From NCBI GenBank assembly GCA_024235795.1, contig JACKLR010000002.1:372001-436000 (forward strand): DNA of 64,000 nucleotides, in the 5' to 3' direction. The translations under genes were made by a program, and so were the position numbers. Positions 43,722 to 52,569 of this stretch are shown here, piece by piece. The first letter of the stretch is position 1; each line of letters opens with the position of its first letter. This DNA is from Burkholderiales bacterium (GTDB lineage: Bacteria; Pseudomonadota; Gammaproteobacteria; Burkholderiales; Nitrosomonadaceae). The notes under the pieces were generated by a model. It searched no databases, was not told the origin of the DNA, and saw only the letters and a list, made by a program, of their open reading frames with translations.

Positions 43722-46700
43722 TTAGTTGTCAGTATTGCTTGGCAAAATTCCGTGCTCATCATTATTTGATTGATATGAAGATTTAATTTTGCTGACAATC
43801 TCGTCTACATATAAATTAACAGCACTTAGACATAAAAAATGCCCAGCAATAAATTTGGATGCCATAATTTTTATCAATTTATTGATTGAATGGACATCCT
43901 GGAATAGAAATAATAAATAACCCAAAAAGTAACCCAATTTTTTTTCTGCCTCCTGCCCATCTTTACATTGCATTGAGACAAAACAACACGCATAAAAAAC
44001 ACGCTCAGTCTGACCAGAATCTCTTGGATTCTCTTCTCGCAAACCATTTAGTATTTCTTTTTTGTTATAAGCATTAATTAAAATGGAAATTAAAATTTGA
44101 CCTAAAAAAAGTATTGCCGAACCTGTATCTGCGAAAGCATTTGGATACATTTTCAGTATCTCAGCTAAGCAATAATGATCTCTATCATCTTTCGATCGGC
44201 TTAATTGGAGTACGTCTTCGTTAGTTAAAGGATAAGGTAATGCCGCCGACACATGTAAGTAGAGTCCTTGTTTTTTTTGGTCTAGCAACAGCTCTTCACC
44301 AATACAACCAAAGAAATGATTAGCATTAACTGTTTTATATCCAGATTCTTTTGAAATCTGCGCGAAAGCCTCATCAATACAGAGCCATGGAATATCATTG
44401 GATATGGATAACTTAATGCTGGATAACACAGACAAATCGACAAAATCCTTTATTAAAAGAATCTTATCCGTCAAATCAATTGATTTGGGGACTATGACCT
44501 CAGATTGAGTGAGAATTGAATTTATTGCGGCTTGGATTTCAATTGTCTGTTTCTTTATATCTTCGGCTGTTTGACGATATAAACTCCCATCCCGAGTTAC
44601 ACCAATTGAGAAAAAATCATCACGGTTGATTTCATTTAACCACTCATTAAAAAAACATTTTGTCTCATTAGTAATAATTAATTTTGTAGGCGAACGAGAT
44701 ATTCCTTTTACTAGTCCTGTTAAAGCCAGATAAATAATGGAATAGACATCCAAAATCAATTTTTCAGGAAACTCTACACCTAATCCAGGTAATGGGTGCT
44801 TGACAGACCGCTTTTCAGTTAAATGAAATAGTGCCGACTTAACTGGAGAAGATGAAAACTGATGGTGCCCTTTGAAAAACAATGGGATTTGTGGATTAGA
44901 AATCAGATCTTGATTTCTTATATCTGATGACAGCAATTTACGTTTAAGGGTTTCAAACATTTCATCTGGATCTTCAGGTAATTGAAATGAATGAAAACAG
45001 TCTCGACCATCATTTTTCGCCTGTCTTAAGGCAAATGCTATACGGAAAGCGGCTATCAGAGGAGGAAGTCGTTCAATTAAATTAATTTCAAACATGTTTA
45101 ATTGCTCAACATCACCAACAACCATTCTCGACAATAATTCTCCTTGAGGTGAAGAGATGCCAAGCAGATTATTATGTATAGCCAAATCATCATCAACAAG
45201 CAGCTTGATAGTCTCTTTTCCATCTATGGAGCAATGAATTCCACCAAAACATTGTCCGATACTATTTGATAGATTAGAAATTTCTTTTTTATTGGTAATT
45301 AATGCTAAGTAAGCATTAGTAAAAGGAATAGAACAACCTTCTGGGTCTTTTATAAACCAATCAACTAAAATTCTTTCGGCTCTTTTAAAATTACCGTTTA
45401 TAGCCATTTCAGACAGCAAATTAAAACCATATTGAGAAGGCTGGGAAAAGGTTTCTGCTGGTATGCGTTCGAGAATACTAGCAATGATAGTTTTTTTATC
45501 CTCACGCTTTTTATACAAATTGATCAATACGTACCAACCATATGAAGACGAAGGTGCCATTTGCACGGCAATTTCCATTGCTTCAATAGCATCATCATAG
45601 CGAGACAAGCTATCTTGTTGTATAGCTTTAATACGCCACAAATCTACATTCCAATCTTTTGGGCTGATTGTAGACATAAGCTCATCCAGCGTCATCATTT
45701 GGTGACTATTCAACAATGCTTTTAAATAACAGCAGAGTGTGGGTGACATCCAAAAATCTGTGATCGGCACATGTTGTTTTAGCAGTTTACAGGCCTGAAA
45801 AGGAAGGTCTAAATCTAAAAGTTTTTCGGCTAACTGAAGTAACCTGGTAGGAATCAGATTAGGGATTTCAGTTTTATGTTTTTTTATAAAATCATCAACA
45901 AGAAGCCTTAAATTATCTTTAGATTTAAGTTTGTTACCACAAGCCAAAGTATTTAATTCAAGCAGAGAAAAATCTTTTTCTAACTGGTTATCACTGGATA
46001 TAGTGCCTCCATTACTTATCCAATCGCGAAGACTCTTTGCGTCACTTATATTGCCTAGTAAAGCAGAATCATCTACAGTGATTTCATGTTTCTTTGTAAT
46101 TTCAGCAATGATTTCTTTTTTATATGAAGACTCTGCACGAGCTCTTGCAACTTTATAAATATGGCCGCTCAATCTTTCAGTACTTCTATCGTACAAAAGA
46201 CGAATTTGGGATGCTATCTCTGGCAGTTGTTGTTCTATTTCGGAAATATTCTTCCAACACGCATCTGCAAGCGGTTTATACTCCCCAAAAACAAAATTTA
46301 GAAGTGAGGCTGATAACCCTATGACTCTAATATCATTTCCATTGGACTCATTCAATAAAACAATAACTTCATCACAAAGCTCTAAAATTTCAGATCGCAA
46401 AGTTGCTGCTATGCGCCAGTAATGGTCATTGCCAATTTTTGATTCTATTGAACATGCTTTAGATAAGGTTATAAAAGTTTTGCTATTAAATGTGGGTGAG
46501 AGGCTATGCAAAAACTCAGAAATCTCTAATGCTTGCTCAGGATTCTTTAATCGTAACGCTCCTCTTACGAGGCCACAAAGTTCAATTTCATCTAAACGAA
46601 GCTTTTCAGTTCGAAAAAAAGCTTCTATCTCAGTTGTATCAGCAATAAGTTCATAAAACGCTTCTTTTGTATAAATACCGCAAGTATCTGCTGACACATA

Positions 46701-47105
46701 ACGTTCTCGAGCATCTTCAAAACATTCATTTTTTACATCCAGGCGTAGCTGTGCAGAAAGTGAAATATCTGTACAAAACTCATCATGTTTTATTTTAAAA
46801 TAGCTCCTTAAAATCCCTGCGCCATCATCCGTGACTTCACCTTCAGCTAATTTAATCAATATTGAAATTATTTGTAAGATACTTAAAGCTTCAGCATTTA
46901 AGTTAGATGTTGCTTCTAATGCTTCAAATTGATTCTTTGCCTGCGTAAATTGTTTGTGTCTTAAATTAGTTAGTATTTTCCTTAAAGAGTTTTGGATCTC
47001 AGAAGGCGATATAGCCTGTAAGCTAATTTTATCCCCAGAAACATTATCGCCGGAACCACTATGGTTCTGTATAGGGGTTACAGATTGGTTGTTTTTATTT
47101 GACAA
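43722..47105 (-). CDS. Large TPR/PIN-like protein with GSGDN motif; GAPS6-type defence candidate (large subunit)
   Basis: An 1127-residue soluble protein. Residues 15-26 carry HSGSGDNVSGDK, shared with the upstream small partner. Residues about 35-600 are helical repeats, clearest at WRIKAIQQDSLSRYDDAIEA to YGWYVLINLYKKRED (490-536), a TPR. Residues about 780-935 look like a PIN nuclease fold: EKLILDVYSIIYLAL (Asp786), IITNETKCFF, DKILLIKDFVDLSVLSSIKL (Asp887/890) and IPWLCIDEAFAQISKESGYK (Asp911/Glu912). The helical C-terminus is unassigned. From memory this design resembles GapS6b of the two-protein GAPS6 anti-phage system; I could not search. The TTG at 47105 follows the small gene by about 18 bp and has no clear Shine-Dalgarno, so coupled translation is likely. 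AT-rich relative to neighbours, suggesting transfer. Confidence 0.75.
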   Translation of the reverse strand: MSNKNNQSVTPIQNHSGSGDNVSGDKISLQAISPSEIQNSLRKILTNLRHKQFTQAKNQFEALEATSNLNAEALSILQIISILIKLAEGEVTDDGAGILRSYFKIKHDEFCTDISLSAQLRLDVKNECFEDARERYVSADTCGIYTKEAFYELIADTTEIEAFFRTEKLRLDEIELCGLVRGALRLKNPEQALEISEFLHSLSPTFNSKTFITLSKACSIESKIGNDHYWRIAATLRSEILELCDEVIVLLNESNGNDIRVIGLSASLLNFVFGEYKPLADACWKNISEIEQQLPEIASQIRLLYDRSTERLSGHIYKVARARAESSYKKEIIAEITKKHEITVDDSALLGNISDAKSLRDWISNGGTISSDNQLEKDFSLLELNTLACGNKLKSKDNLRLLVDDFIKKHKTEIPNLIPTRLLQLAEKLLDLDLPFQACKLLKQHVPITDFWMSPTLCCYLKALLNSHQMMTLDELMSTISPKDWNVDLWRIKAIQQDSLSRYDDAIEAMEIAVQMAPSSSYGWYVLINLYKKREDKKTIIASILERIPAETFSQPSQYGFNLLSEMAINGNFKRAERILVDWFIKDPEGCSIPFTNAYLALITNKKEISNLSNSIGQCFGGIHCSIDGKETIKLLVDDDLAIHNNLLGISSPQGELLSRMVVGDVEQLNMFEINLIERLPPLIAAFRIAFALRQAKNDGRDCFHSFQLPEDPDEMFETLKRKLLSSDIRNQDLISNPQIPLFFKGHHQFSSSPVKSALFHLTEKRSVKHPLPGLGVEFPEKLILDVYSIIYLALTGLVKGISRSPTKLIITNETKCFFNEWLNEINRDDFFSIGVTRDGSLYRQTAEDIKKQTIEIQAAINSILTQSEVIVPKSIDLTDKILLIKDFVDLSVLSSIKLSISNDIPWLCIDEAFAQISKESGYKTVNANHFFGCIGEELLLDQKKQGLYLHVSAALPYPLTNEDVLQLSRSKDDRDHYCLAEILKMYPNAFADTGSAILFLGQILISILINAYNKKEILNGLREENPRDSGQTERVFYACCFVSMQCKDGQEAEKKLGYFLGYLLFLFQDVHSINKLIKIMASKFIAGHFLCLSAVNLYVDEIVSKIKSSYQSNNDEHGILPSNTDN

Positions 47106-47123
47106 AAGGATATTTGCTAGCCA

Positions 47124-47441
47124 CTAATGGTTAATGATTTTGTTTCCGGCAATATTGTCACCAGTTCCACTATGAGATTGCACGATGGTGGTATTTGGTT
47201 TTATTTCTTTTATTAACTCAACAAGCTCACTTGATACAGAAATTTTTTTTAAAATCTCAGATTGGCTCATATCATTTGAAATTTGTAATTTATTTAATTC
47301 CTTTTCTATCTCAATCGCAACAGTATCTTTGATTAACCAGCCTTGTAATTTTTCCTTGATATTACTCGCAGTGAGGGAAATGCCACTTTTTAACATGTCG
47401 TATAAAGTTCCTGCTAGTATCGCACCCGTAATAACCTCCAT
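47124..47441 (-). CDS. Small GSGDN-motif partner protein; GAPS6-type defence candidate (small subunit)
   Basis: A 105-residue protein. The N-terminus (GAILAGTLYDMLKSGISLTA) is a hydrophobic helix, followed by NIKEKLQGWLIKDTVAIEIEKELNKL and a second helical pair. The C-terminus is SHSGTGDNIAGNKIINH, matching the N-terminal HSGSGDNVSGDK of the next gene. Sharing this motif across both proteins of an operon points to a common binding partner or co-assembly. The gene order (small, then large, about 18 bp apart) fits the GapS6a/GapS6b arrangement as I recall it. No enzymatic motif is visible; a sensor or membrane-associated regulator role is a guess. Confidence 0.68.
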   Translation of the reverse strand: MEVITGAILAGTLYDMLKSGISLTASNIKEKLQGWLIKDTVAIEIEKELNKLQISNDMSQSEILKKISVSSELVELIKEIKPNTTIVQSHSGTGDNIAGNKIINH

Positions 47442-47565
47442 CGCTTGTCCTCTTTTTATCTATTCAATATTCATTTCTATACATATCAGTTCCAAAGTAT
47501 ATAGTATCTGTTGATCATAAAATCAATATCTTATTCAAAAAAAATTGATATATTGTCTAGTTTCA

Positions 47566-47751
47566 TTAAGCACTCTTCTTTTTCAATTTTAAAGTAGGTT
47601 TTGACTTATCCGAAGAATTGTTGCGACCCGTATTTCCTGGATTAATTTTGCAACACCAAACATCATAATCAGGCATATTGGGTGCCATTCTTTTTTGCAA
47701 CCACCACGATATCTCTTGCCAGAACGAGAGGCGTCCATTTAAGGCAATCAT
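47566..47751 (-). CDS. Possible small protein of unknown function
   Basis: A 61-residue frame (FWQEISWWLQKRMAPNMPDY near the start, Lys-rich end KPTLKLKKKSA) that begins 17 bp after the interrupted gene upstream on the same strand. No clear Shine-Dalgarno and no recognised domain. Trp-rich start and basic tail give it some protein-like character; it could equally be chance. Confidence 0.3.
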   Translation of the reverse strand: MIALNGRLSFWQEISWWLQKRMAPNMPDYDVWCCKINPGNTGRNNSSDKSKPTLKLKKKSA

Positions 47752-47768
47752 GGGTGTGGTTGATGGGA

Positions 47769-49049
47769 TTATTCTTTGGGAATGTGGGTATCAAATTTAA
47801 ATCCCAATTGAGCTACTCTGAAAGTGACAAATAGACGATCAAGGATTGATTTTACAAACTGTTTACCAGGTTGTGTTCCAGAAGTGATTTCTCGGATTTT
47901 TTCTTTGACTTGATGAATGGACATACCCGTGTTCGGGGCAGCCTCCATGACAGCCGAATAAGCGCCAAGTACATCAGCGCTCGTGATTTCATAACCATAA
48001 CCAAGCGATAGCCATTTCAACGCAGCCAGTCCTGATTCAACAGCAAAGACGGGGTTTTCATCGCGGAAATCTTGAGCGGCCCGGATTAGCGTGCGGGGAT
48101 CAGTAGTTGGACTGGATGTGACCAGTTCAATGGCCAAATTGAATAAACCGGCGCTCTTTGCGGCTGCAAACCATTTGCCTTCTGAACCGGGCGTGCTGGC
48201 GATCAAGTCTCGTAGGATTTCTTCAACTGGTTTGTTGGGATACTTTTTTACAATTGCGCGAAACGTGGCAAGATTGGTCGTAGTTTGATTGGCTTCAATG
48301 GCATAACGACGATAGGCTTCTTCAAACATGCCGGATGAAAGTAGAATAGCTTCACAGTCTTGCGCAATCAGCCAGCCGGGTTCATTTCGTCCGCGCGATG
48401 CCTCAGCATACTGAATCGCTTCCGCTTTTTTGTTCATGGCAACCAGTGCTTTAACACCCCATTGACGATCGTGCCATAATTTATAGGGCGCGTTGTCAAC
48501 AAGCTTAAGCAGTTCATCGTATCGGCCTGCTGAATATAATGAAGACAGGCAGACACTTGTACCTTTAAAAAACCCATGACCAGTCGATGCAGAACTCCAG
48601 TTATTCTCGAGAAAGGGTAGCAATTCATCGCCCTAGGAAGATGCCAATTCCTTGGTCACGCATAATTCACCCCAGTAGTCGCCTAAACATTCGAGATACG
48701 GAATTTCATCATCCTGAAATGCAGCCCAAAGCCGGTCAAGCCAACGTTTTCGAACTTTAATGTCAACATCTGCTTTTGCGATAATTGGAACCAGCGTATC
48801 GATTGCGCGATTGACGGCAGTGCCTATCGCACCCGATGAGCTGTCCACCTGTTCCAATGCCGGCGACAGTTTTTCCAGTAACATTACTGCGCCTTCTGCT
48901 GCAAGAATGGGATCTTTTCGAGTAAGCAATTTGATTTCAGATAAGGCTTCCTTTATCCGTTGAATCGGCAGTTTTGAATTCCAGCCAAATGCATGGTAGC
49001 GGAATCTGGATGCGAATTGCCATTTGTGCGTGCGCATAGGTGATATCAA
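47769..49049 (-). pseudogene. Helical-repeat protein interrupted by one in-frame stop
   Basis: Two frames, 49049-48633 (138 residues) and 48632-47769, are in the same phase and separated only by a TAG at 48633-48635. The reading across it is CVTKELASS-stop-GDELLPFLENN, where a Trp (TGG) would fit. The roughly 426-residue product is all-helical with repeat-like blocks (RYDELLKLVDNAPYKLWHDR, KKAEAIQYAEASRG, MFEEAYRRYAIEAN), so TPR/HEAT-like. I do not recognise a named function. Either a recent nonsense mutation or suppression; the downstream part remains free of other lesions, which points to a recent event. Confidence 0.72.
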
Positions 49050-49200
49050 CTATAAATTGATAATCATCCCAGATTTTGAACGCACATGCATTAAAGCAGT
49101 GCAATTTTTGCAGCAATATGATTTATTTTTTTTTGAAAAAAACAGGCAAAATCGATTCATAAATGTGCACAAAAACTGTGCATAAAACGTTGCTAAATGT

Positions 49201-49260
49201 TGCCCAAAAAGTTGCCCATTCTATGCCAAAACATGCCCATTTATGCTAATTTATGGGCAA
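49201..49260. repeat. Cluster of TGCCCA repeats next to the ssrA 3' end
   Basis: TGCCCA occurs at 49201, 49213 and 49234 and inverted (TGGGCA) at 49254, four copies in 60 bp about 40 bp from the tmRNA 3' end. The last two form a 7-bp stem (TGCCCAT/ATGGGCA). Iterated short sites beside an RNA-gene integration target resemble arm-type recombinase sites; no integrase is present to support it. Confidence 0.4.
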
Positions 49261-49297
49261 TGTTCAAATGATAACACATTGATAATAAAAGAATTAA

Positions 49298-49656
49298 TGG
49301 TGGAGACGGCGGGAATCGAACCCGCGTCCGCAAGCCCTCTACAGGCAGTTCTACATACTTAGCCATGTTATTTGATTTGACCTGGCAACCGCCAACCGGC
49401 AGGCTGATGACAGGCGAGTTACCTTAAGTTTAACGTGCTACAAAGTAACCCTGCAGTACGCGATCCTCGTTAGTGACTCTGCTGTCTGTTGCCAGACCCG
49501 GCGTTGAGGCCCACCGGTGCAGAGGCTAGCCATTAAGCGGCTAAAGCGTAATTTTCGTCGTTTGCGACTATTGTTTTCAGATGGATTTACGAGGTAATCT
49601 GATCCTCGGTATGCCCTACGCTGCTTTGCAACCCACGTCGAAGCCAGATCGTCCCC
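49298..49656 (-). ncRNA. ssrA: Transfer-messenger RNA (tmRNA)
   Basis: Minus-strand 359-nt tmRNA. The 5' end GGGGACGATCTGGCTTCGAC pairs with the 3' end CGTCTCC-ACCA as a seven-pair acceptor stem with one G-U. The 3' part holds the T-arm GGTTCGATTCC. The tag frame at 49533-49565 (complement) encodes ANDENYALAA and a TAA stop. It rescues stalled ribosomes and tags their products for proteolysis with SmpB. The 3' end borders the mobile island to its left, a common integration site. Confidence 0.97.
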
Positions 49657-49724
49657 GAATTCTTTGTGGTACTGATAAGATCAGGGTTGTTGTTCAAAGT
49701 TCAACCCCGTTTTGTAACAATATT

Positions 49725-50384
49725 CTAACACCTGTTCTGGATATAAGCGAGCAGGTCTTGCGGATGATCAATGATATGACTTGCACCCCAGTTTTCGGGC
49801 GGTTGATCCGTTCCGAGATAGCCGTAGCGCGCGATGACGGGGTCCATACCGGCGGCAAGGCTTGCCTTGACGTCCCGCAAGTCATCGCCCAGATAAATGC
49901 ATTCAGTTGGGTCGACATTGATTTTCTCGCAGGCGACCAGCAGCGGCTCGGGGTGCGGTTTGGTTTTTGTGGTTTCATCGCCGCAGACTACGCAGGCGAC
50001 TCGTTCTTTTAAGCCCAGTTGTTCAATGAGTGGATGGGTGAAGCGGGACGGTTTGTTGGTGACGATTCCCCAGGCGAGCCTGTGTTGATCCAGTTGATCA
50101 AGCAGCGCGCCTATGCCGGGAAACAGACAGGTGTCATGACAGAGCCGCCGGGTATAAAATTCGAGAAATTCATCGCGCATTTCAAGATAGCTTTCATCTT
50201 CAGGTCCGATATTGAATCCAAGTCCAAGCAACCCGCGCGCACCTGCGGAAGCCAGTGGGCGGATTTGTTCTATGGGCAACGGCGGCAGGCCTCGTTTTAT
50301 GCGCTGACGGTTAAGTGCATGACCCAGATCGGGTGCGGTATCGGCGAGGGTGCCGTCAAAGTCAAAAAATATTGTACTGATCAT
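49725..50384 (-). CDS. gph: Phosphoglycolate phosphatase (HAD family)
   Basis: A 219-residue HAD hydrolase. Motif I FFDFDGTLADT (about 5-15), motif II GIVTNKP, motif III Lys around ETTKTKPHPEPLL and motif IV CIYLGDDLRDVKASLAAGM. It removes phosphate from 2-phosphoglycolate, important in autotrophs using RuBisCO and after oxidative DNA damage. It directly follows ubiG (stop at 50411), a common proteobacterial pairing (ubiG-gph). The ATG at 50384 gives the usual family start; an upstream ATG at 50408 adds eight residues. Confidence 0.9.
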   Translation of the reverse strand: MISTIFFDFDGTLADTAPDLGHALNRQRIKRGLPPLPIEQIRPLASAGARGLLGLGFNIGPEDESYLEMRDEFLEFYTRRLCHDTCLFPGIGALLDQLDQHRLAWGIVTNKPSRFTHPLIEQLGLKERVACVVCGDETTKTKPHPEPLLVACEKINVDPTECIYLGDDLRDVKASLAAGMDPVIARYGYLGTDQPPENWGASHIIDHPQDLLAYIQNRC

Positions 50385-50410
50385 GATAGATGGGGGAGCA
50401 ACCGGCAACG

Positions 50411-51115
50411 TCAGGTACGATAAGCCATGATGTAGTTAACATCCGTGTCTGATCCCAGTGCATAAACTTTGGTGAATGGATTATAGGTCATGCCGATCAG
50501 TTTTTCATCAGTGAGTCCGGCGTTACGCGCCATTCGGGCGAGCTCGGAGGGCTTGATGAAGTTGGCATATTCATGTGTGCCGCGCGGCAGCAGTTTGAGG
50601 ATATATTCCGCGCCAATGATCGCGAATAAATAGGATTTCGGGTTGCGATTAATGGTCGAAAAAAACACCCAGCCGCCGGGTTTGGTCAGCTTTGCACAGG
50701 AGCGGATGATGCTCATCGGGTCTGGCACATGCTCGAGCATTTCCATACAGGTGACAATGTCGTAGTGCTGCGGTTGTTCCTTGGCGAGCGACTCGGTTGT
50801 GATTTTGCGATATTCAACTTGCTGACCACTTTCCAGCAGGTGCAATTTGGCGACTTTTAGGGCTTTGTCGCTTAAGTCGATTCCGGTGACGACTGCGCCA
50901 CGAGAAGCCATACCTTCAGACAGAATGCCGCCGCCACAACCCACATCAAGAACTTTCTTGCCTTCAAGTCCCGCTAGTTCATCAATGTAGTTCATGCGCA
51001 GTGGGTTGATCTCATGCAGTGGTTTGAACTCACTGTTAGGATCCCACCAACGGTGCGCCAGCTGGCTGAATTTTTCCAGTTCCAAAGGATCTGCATTTAT
51101 ACCGTCGTCTTTCAT
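50411..51115 (-). CDS. ubiG: Ubiquinone biosynthesis O-methyltransferase
   Basis: A 234-residue SAM methyltransferase carrying UbiG hallmarks: KFSQLAHRWWDPNSEFKPLH, NPLRMNYID, the SAM motif VLDVGCGGGILSEGMA, CMEMLEHVPDP and the C-terminal GMTYNPFTKVYAL. It catalyses both O-methylations of ubiquinone synthesis. It overlaps the stop of the upstream deaminase by four bases and is followed by gph. Confidence 0.96.
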   Translation of the reverse strand: MKDDGINADPLELEKFSQLAHRWWDPNSEFKPLHEINPLRMNYIDELAGLEGKKVLDVGCGGGILSEGMASRGAVVTGIDLSDKALKVAKLHLLESGQQVEYRKITTESLAKEQPQHYDIVTCMEMLEHVPDPMSIIRSCAKLTKPGGWVFFSTINRNPKSYLFAIIGAEYILKLLPRGTHEYANFIKPSELARMARNAGLTDEKLIGMTYNPFTKVYALGSDTDVNYIMAYRT

Positions 51116-52476
51116 TGCGATTTCCCAGGTTGATTGTTGTCGGTTAAATTATGTGTGGATTTGATGCATTCTTCCCAGTATGCAGCACGATTATATAGCG
51201 CTGTACTGTCCAAAGTGATCAATTGTTTATTTTCCAGCAGTATTTTACCATTTACCCAGACATGACTCACCTGATCGCGTCCGGCTGCATATACCAGGTG
51301 TGATACCGGGTCATAACAGGGCAATAAATGCAGATCTGAGAAATCCAGGGCTGTAATGTCTGCGGCTTTGCCCGGTTCAAGCGAGCCGGTTATTGCGTCT
51401 ATGCCAAGTGCGCGGGCGCCGTTGATTGTGGCCATTTCGAGTGCCTGGTGGGCGGGCAGGGCATCTGCCCGTTTACTGTAGGCTTTGGCCAGTAAGGCAG
51501 CAAGCCGCATTTCTTCAAGAATATCAAGCCGATTATTACTCGCTGCGCTGTCGGTGCCGAGTCCAACGTTAATGCCATTGTCCAGCAAGGTTGTGATGGG
51601 CGCAAAGCCGCTGGCAAGTTTTAGATTGGATGAAGGGCAGTGCGCAATATGGCAGCCATGCTGTTTTAACAGTTCAATTTCTTGATCGGTTAAATGCGCC
51701 ATATGCACCGCTATCAAACTGGGGCCAAGCATGCCAAGTTGATGTAAGTGCTCAATGGGGCGTTTGCCGTAAGTTTTCAGACCGATGGAGATTTCGTCAG
51801 TGGTTTCGTGCAGATGTATATGTATGGGTGATTCAAGCTGTTCGGCATAAGTCAGGATGTCGGTGAGTGCTTTATCACCGACGGTGTAGGGTGCATGTGG
51901 CGCAAAACAAAATGACAGCAACGGATTGGGATGCAGTGTATCGCGCAAAGCAATGCCTTTGGCAAGATAATCGTCGGCATCACTGGCGTAGGCAGTTGGG
52001 AAATCAATGGCAATCATGCCGATCGCGGCGCGCATGCCAACATCAAGTACTGCCTGAGCACTGGCTTCTGGAAAAAAATACATGTCATTGAAGCACGTTA
52101 TGCCGCTTCTCAGCATTTCAGCGCAGGCAAGGTGGGTGCCGTCGCGTACAAAGGATTCATTTACATGTCGGGTTTCGGTTGGCCAGATATGCTGGTTTAG
52201 CCATTCCATGAGCGGCAAGTCATCGGCAAGTCCGCGCAGCAGAATCATTGCGGCATGGGTATGTAAATTAACAAGCCCCGGAATTAATGCATGATTATGC
52301 AAAAAAAAGGCTTTTTCCGGATTGAATTTTGACTGTGCCTGATGAATTGGCAGAATGTCAATTATTTTGCCTTGATGAATAGCAATCGCATGATTGTTGA
52401 GAACAGATCGATGATTATCGACAGGAATAACCCAGCGTGCTTCTATCAGAACATCGATATGGGTTGTGTCTTGCAT
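51112..52476 (-). CDS. mtaD: 5-methylthioadenosine/S-adenosylhomocysteine deaminase-like amidohydrolase
   Basis: A 454-residue TRZ/ATZ-type amidohydrolase. Metal ligands are in LVNLHTHAAM (HxH, about 70), IHIHLHETTDEI, VHMAHLTDQE and LGTDSAASNNRLDILEEM. Relatives deaminate S-adenosylhomocysteine or methylthioadenosine. Coupling with ubiG, which produces S-adenosylhomocysteine, fits disposal of that inhibitory product. First gene of the mtaD-ubiG-gph set; the promoter probably lies in the short gap past the ompA terminator. Exact substrate is inferred from family. Confidence 0.83.
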   Translation of the reverse strand: MQDTTHIDVLIEARWVIPVDNHRSVLNNHAIAIHQGKIIDILPIHQAQSKFNPEKAFFLHNHALIPGLVNLHTHAAMILLRGLADDLPLMEWLNQHIWPTETRHVNESFVRDGTHLACAEMLRSGITCFNDMYFFPEASAQAVLDVGMRAAIGMIAIDFPTAYASDADDYLAKGIALRDTLHPNPLLSFCFAPHAPYTVGDKALTDILTYAEQLESPIHIHLHETTDEISIGLKTYGKRPIEHLHQLGMLGPSLIAVHMAHLTDQEIELLKQHGCHIAHCPSSNLKLASGFAPITTLLDNGINVGLGTDSAASNNRLDILEEMRLAALLAKAYSKRADALPAHQALEMATINGARALGIDAITGSLEPGKAADITALDFSDLHLLPCYDPVSHLVYAAGRDQVSHVWVNGKILLENKQLITLDSTALYNRAAYWEECIKSTHNLTDNNQPGKSQ

Positions 52477-52490
52477 AAGGATAGCGCATA

Positions 52491-52514
52491 AAAAAGCCCT
52501 GTGTGGACAGGGCT
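52491..52514 (-). terminator. Rho-independent terminator of the OmpA-family gene
   Basis: Perfect 8-bp stem AGCCCTGT/ACAGGGCT (52495-52502 with 52507-52514) and a GTGG loop, followed on the minus strand by a run of T. It sits between the ompA stop and the mtaD start and separates the two units. Confidence 0.85.
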
Positions 52515-52569
52515 TAAAAGTTTCATGAAACGAAGAGTTTTTTTTGAGCTGTGTTCTTAGCCTGTGTTT

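Noticed and set aside
49533..49565. TTTAGCCGCTTAA resembling a KorB operator
   Set aside because: It is the coding part of the tmRNA tag (ALAA and stop codons), so the resemblance is coincidental.
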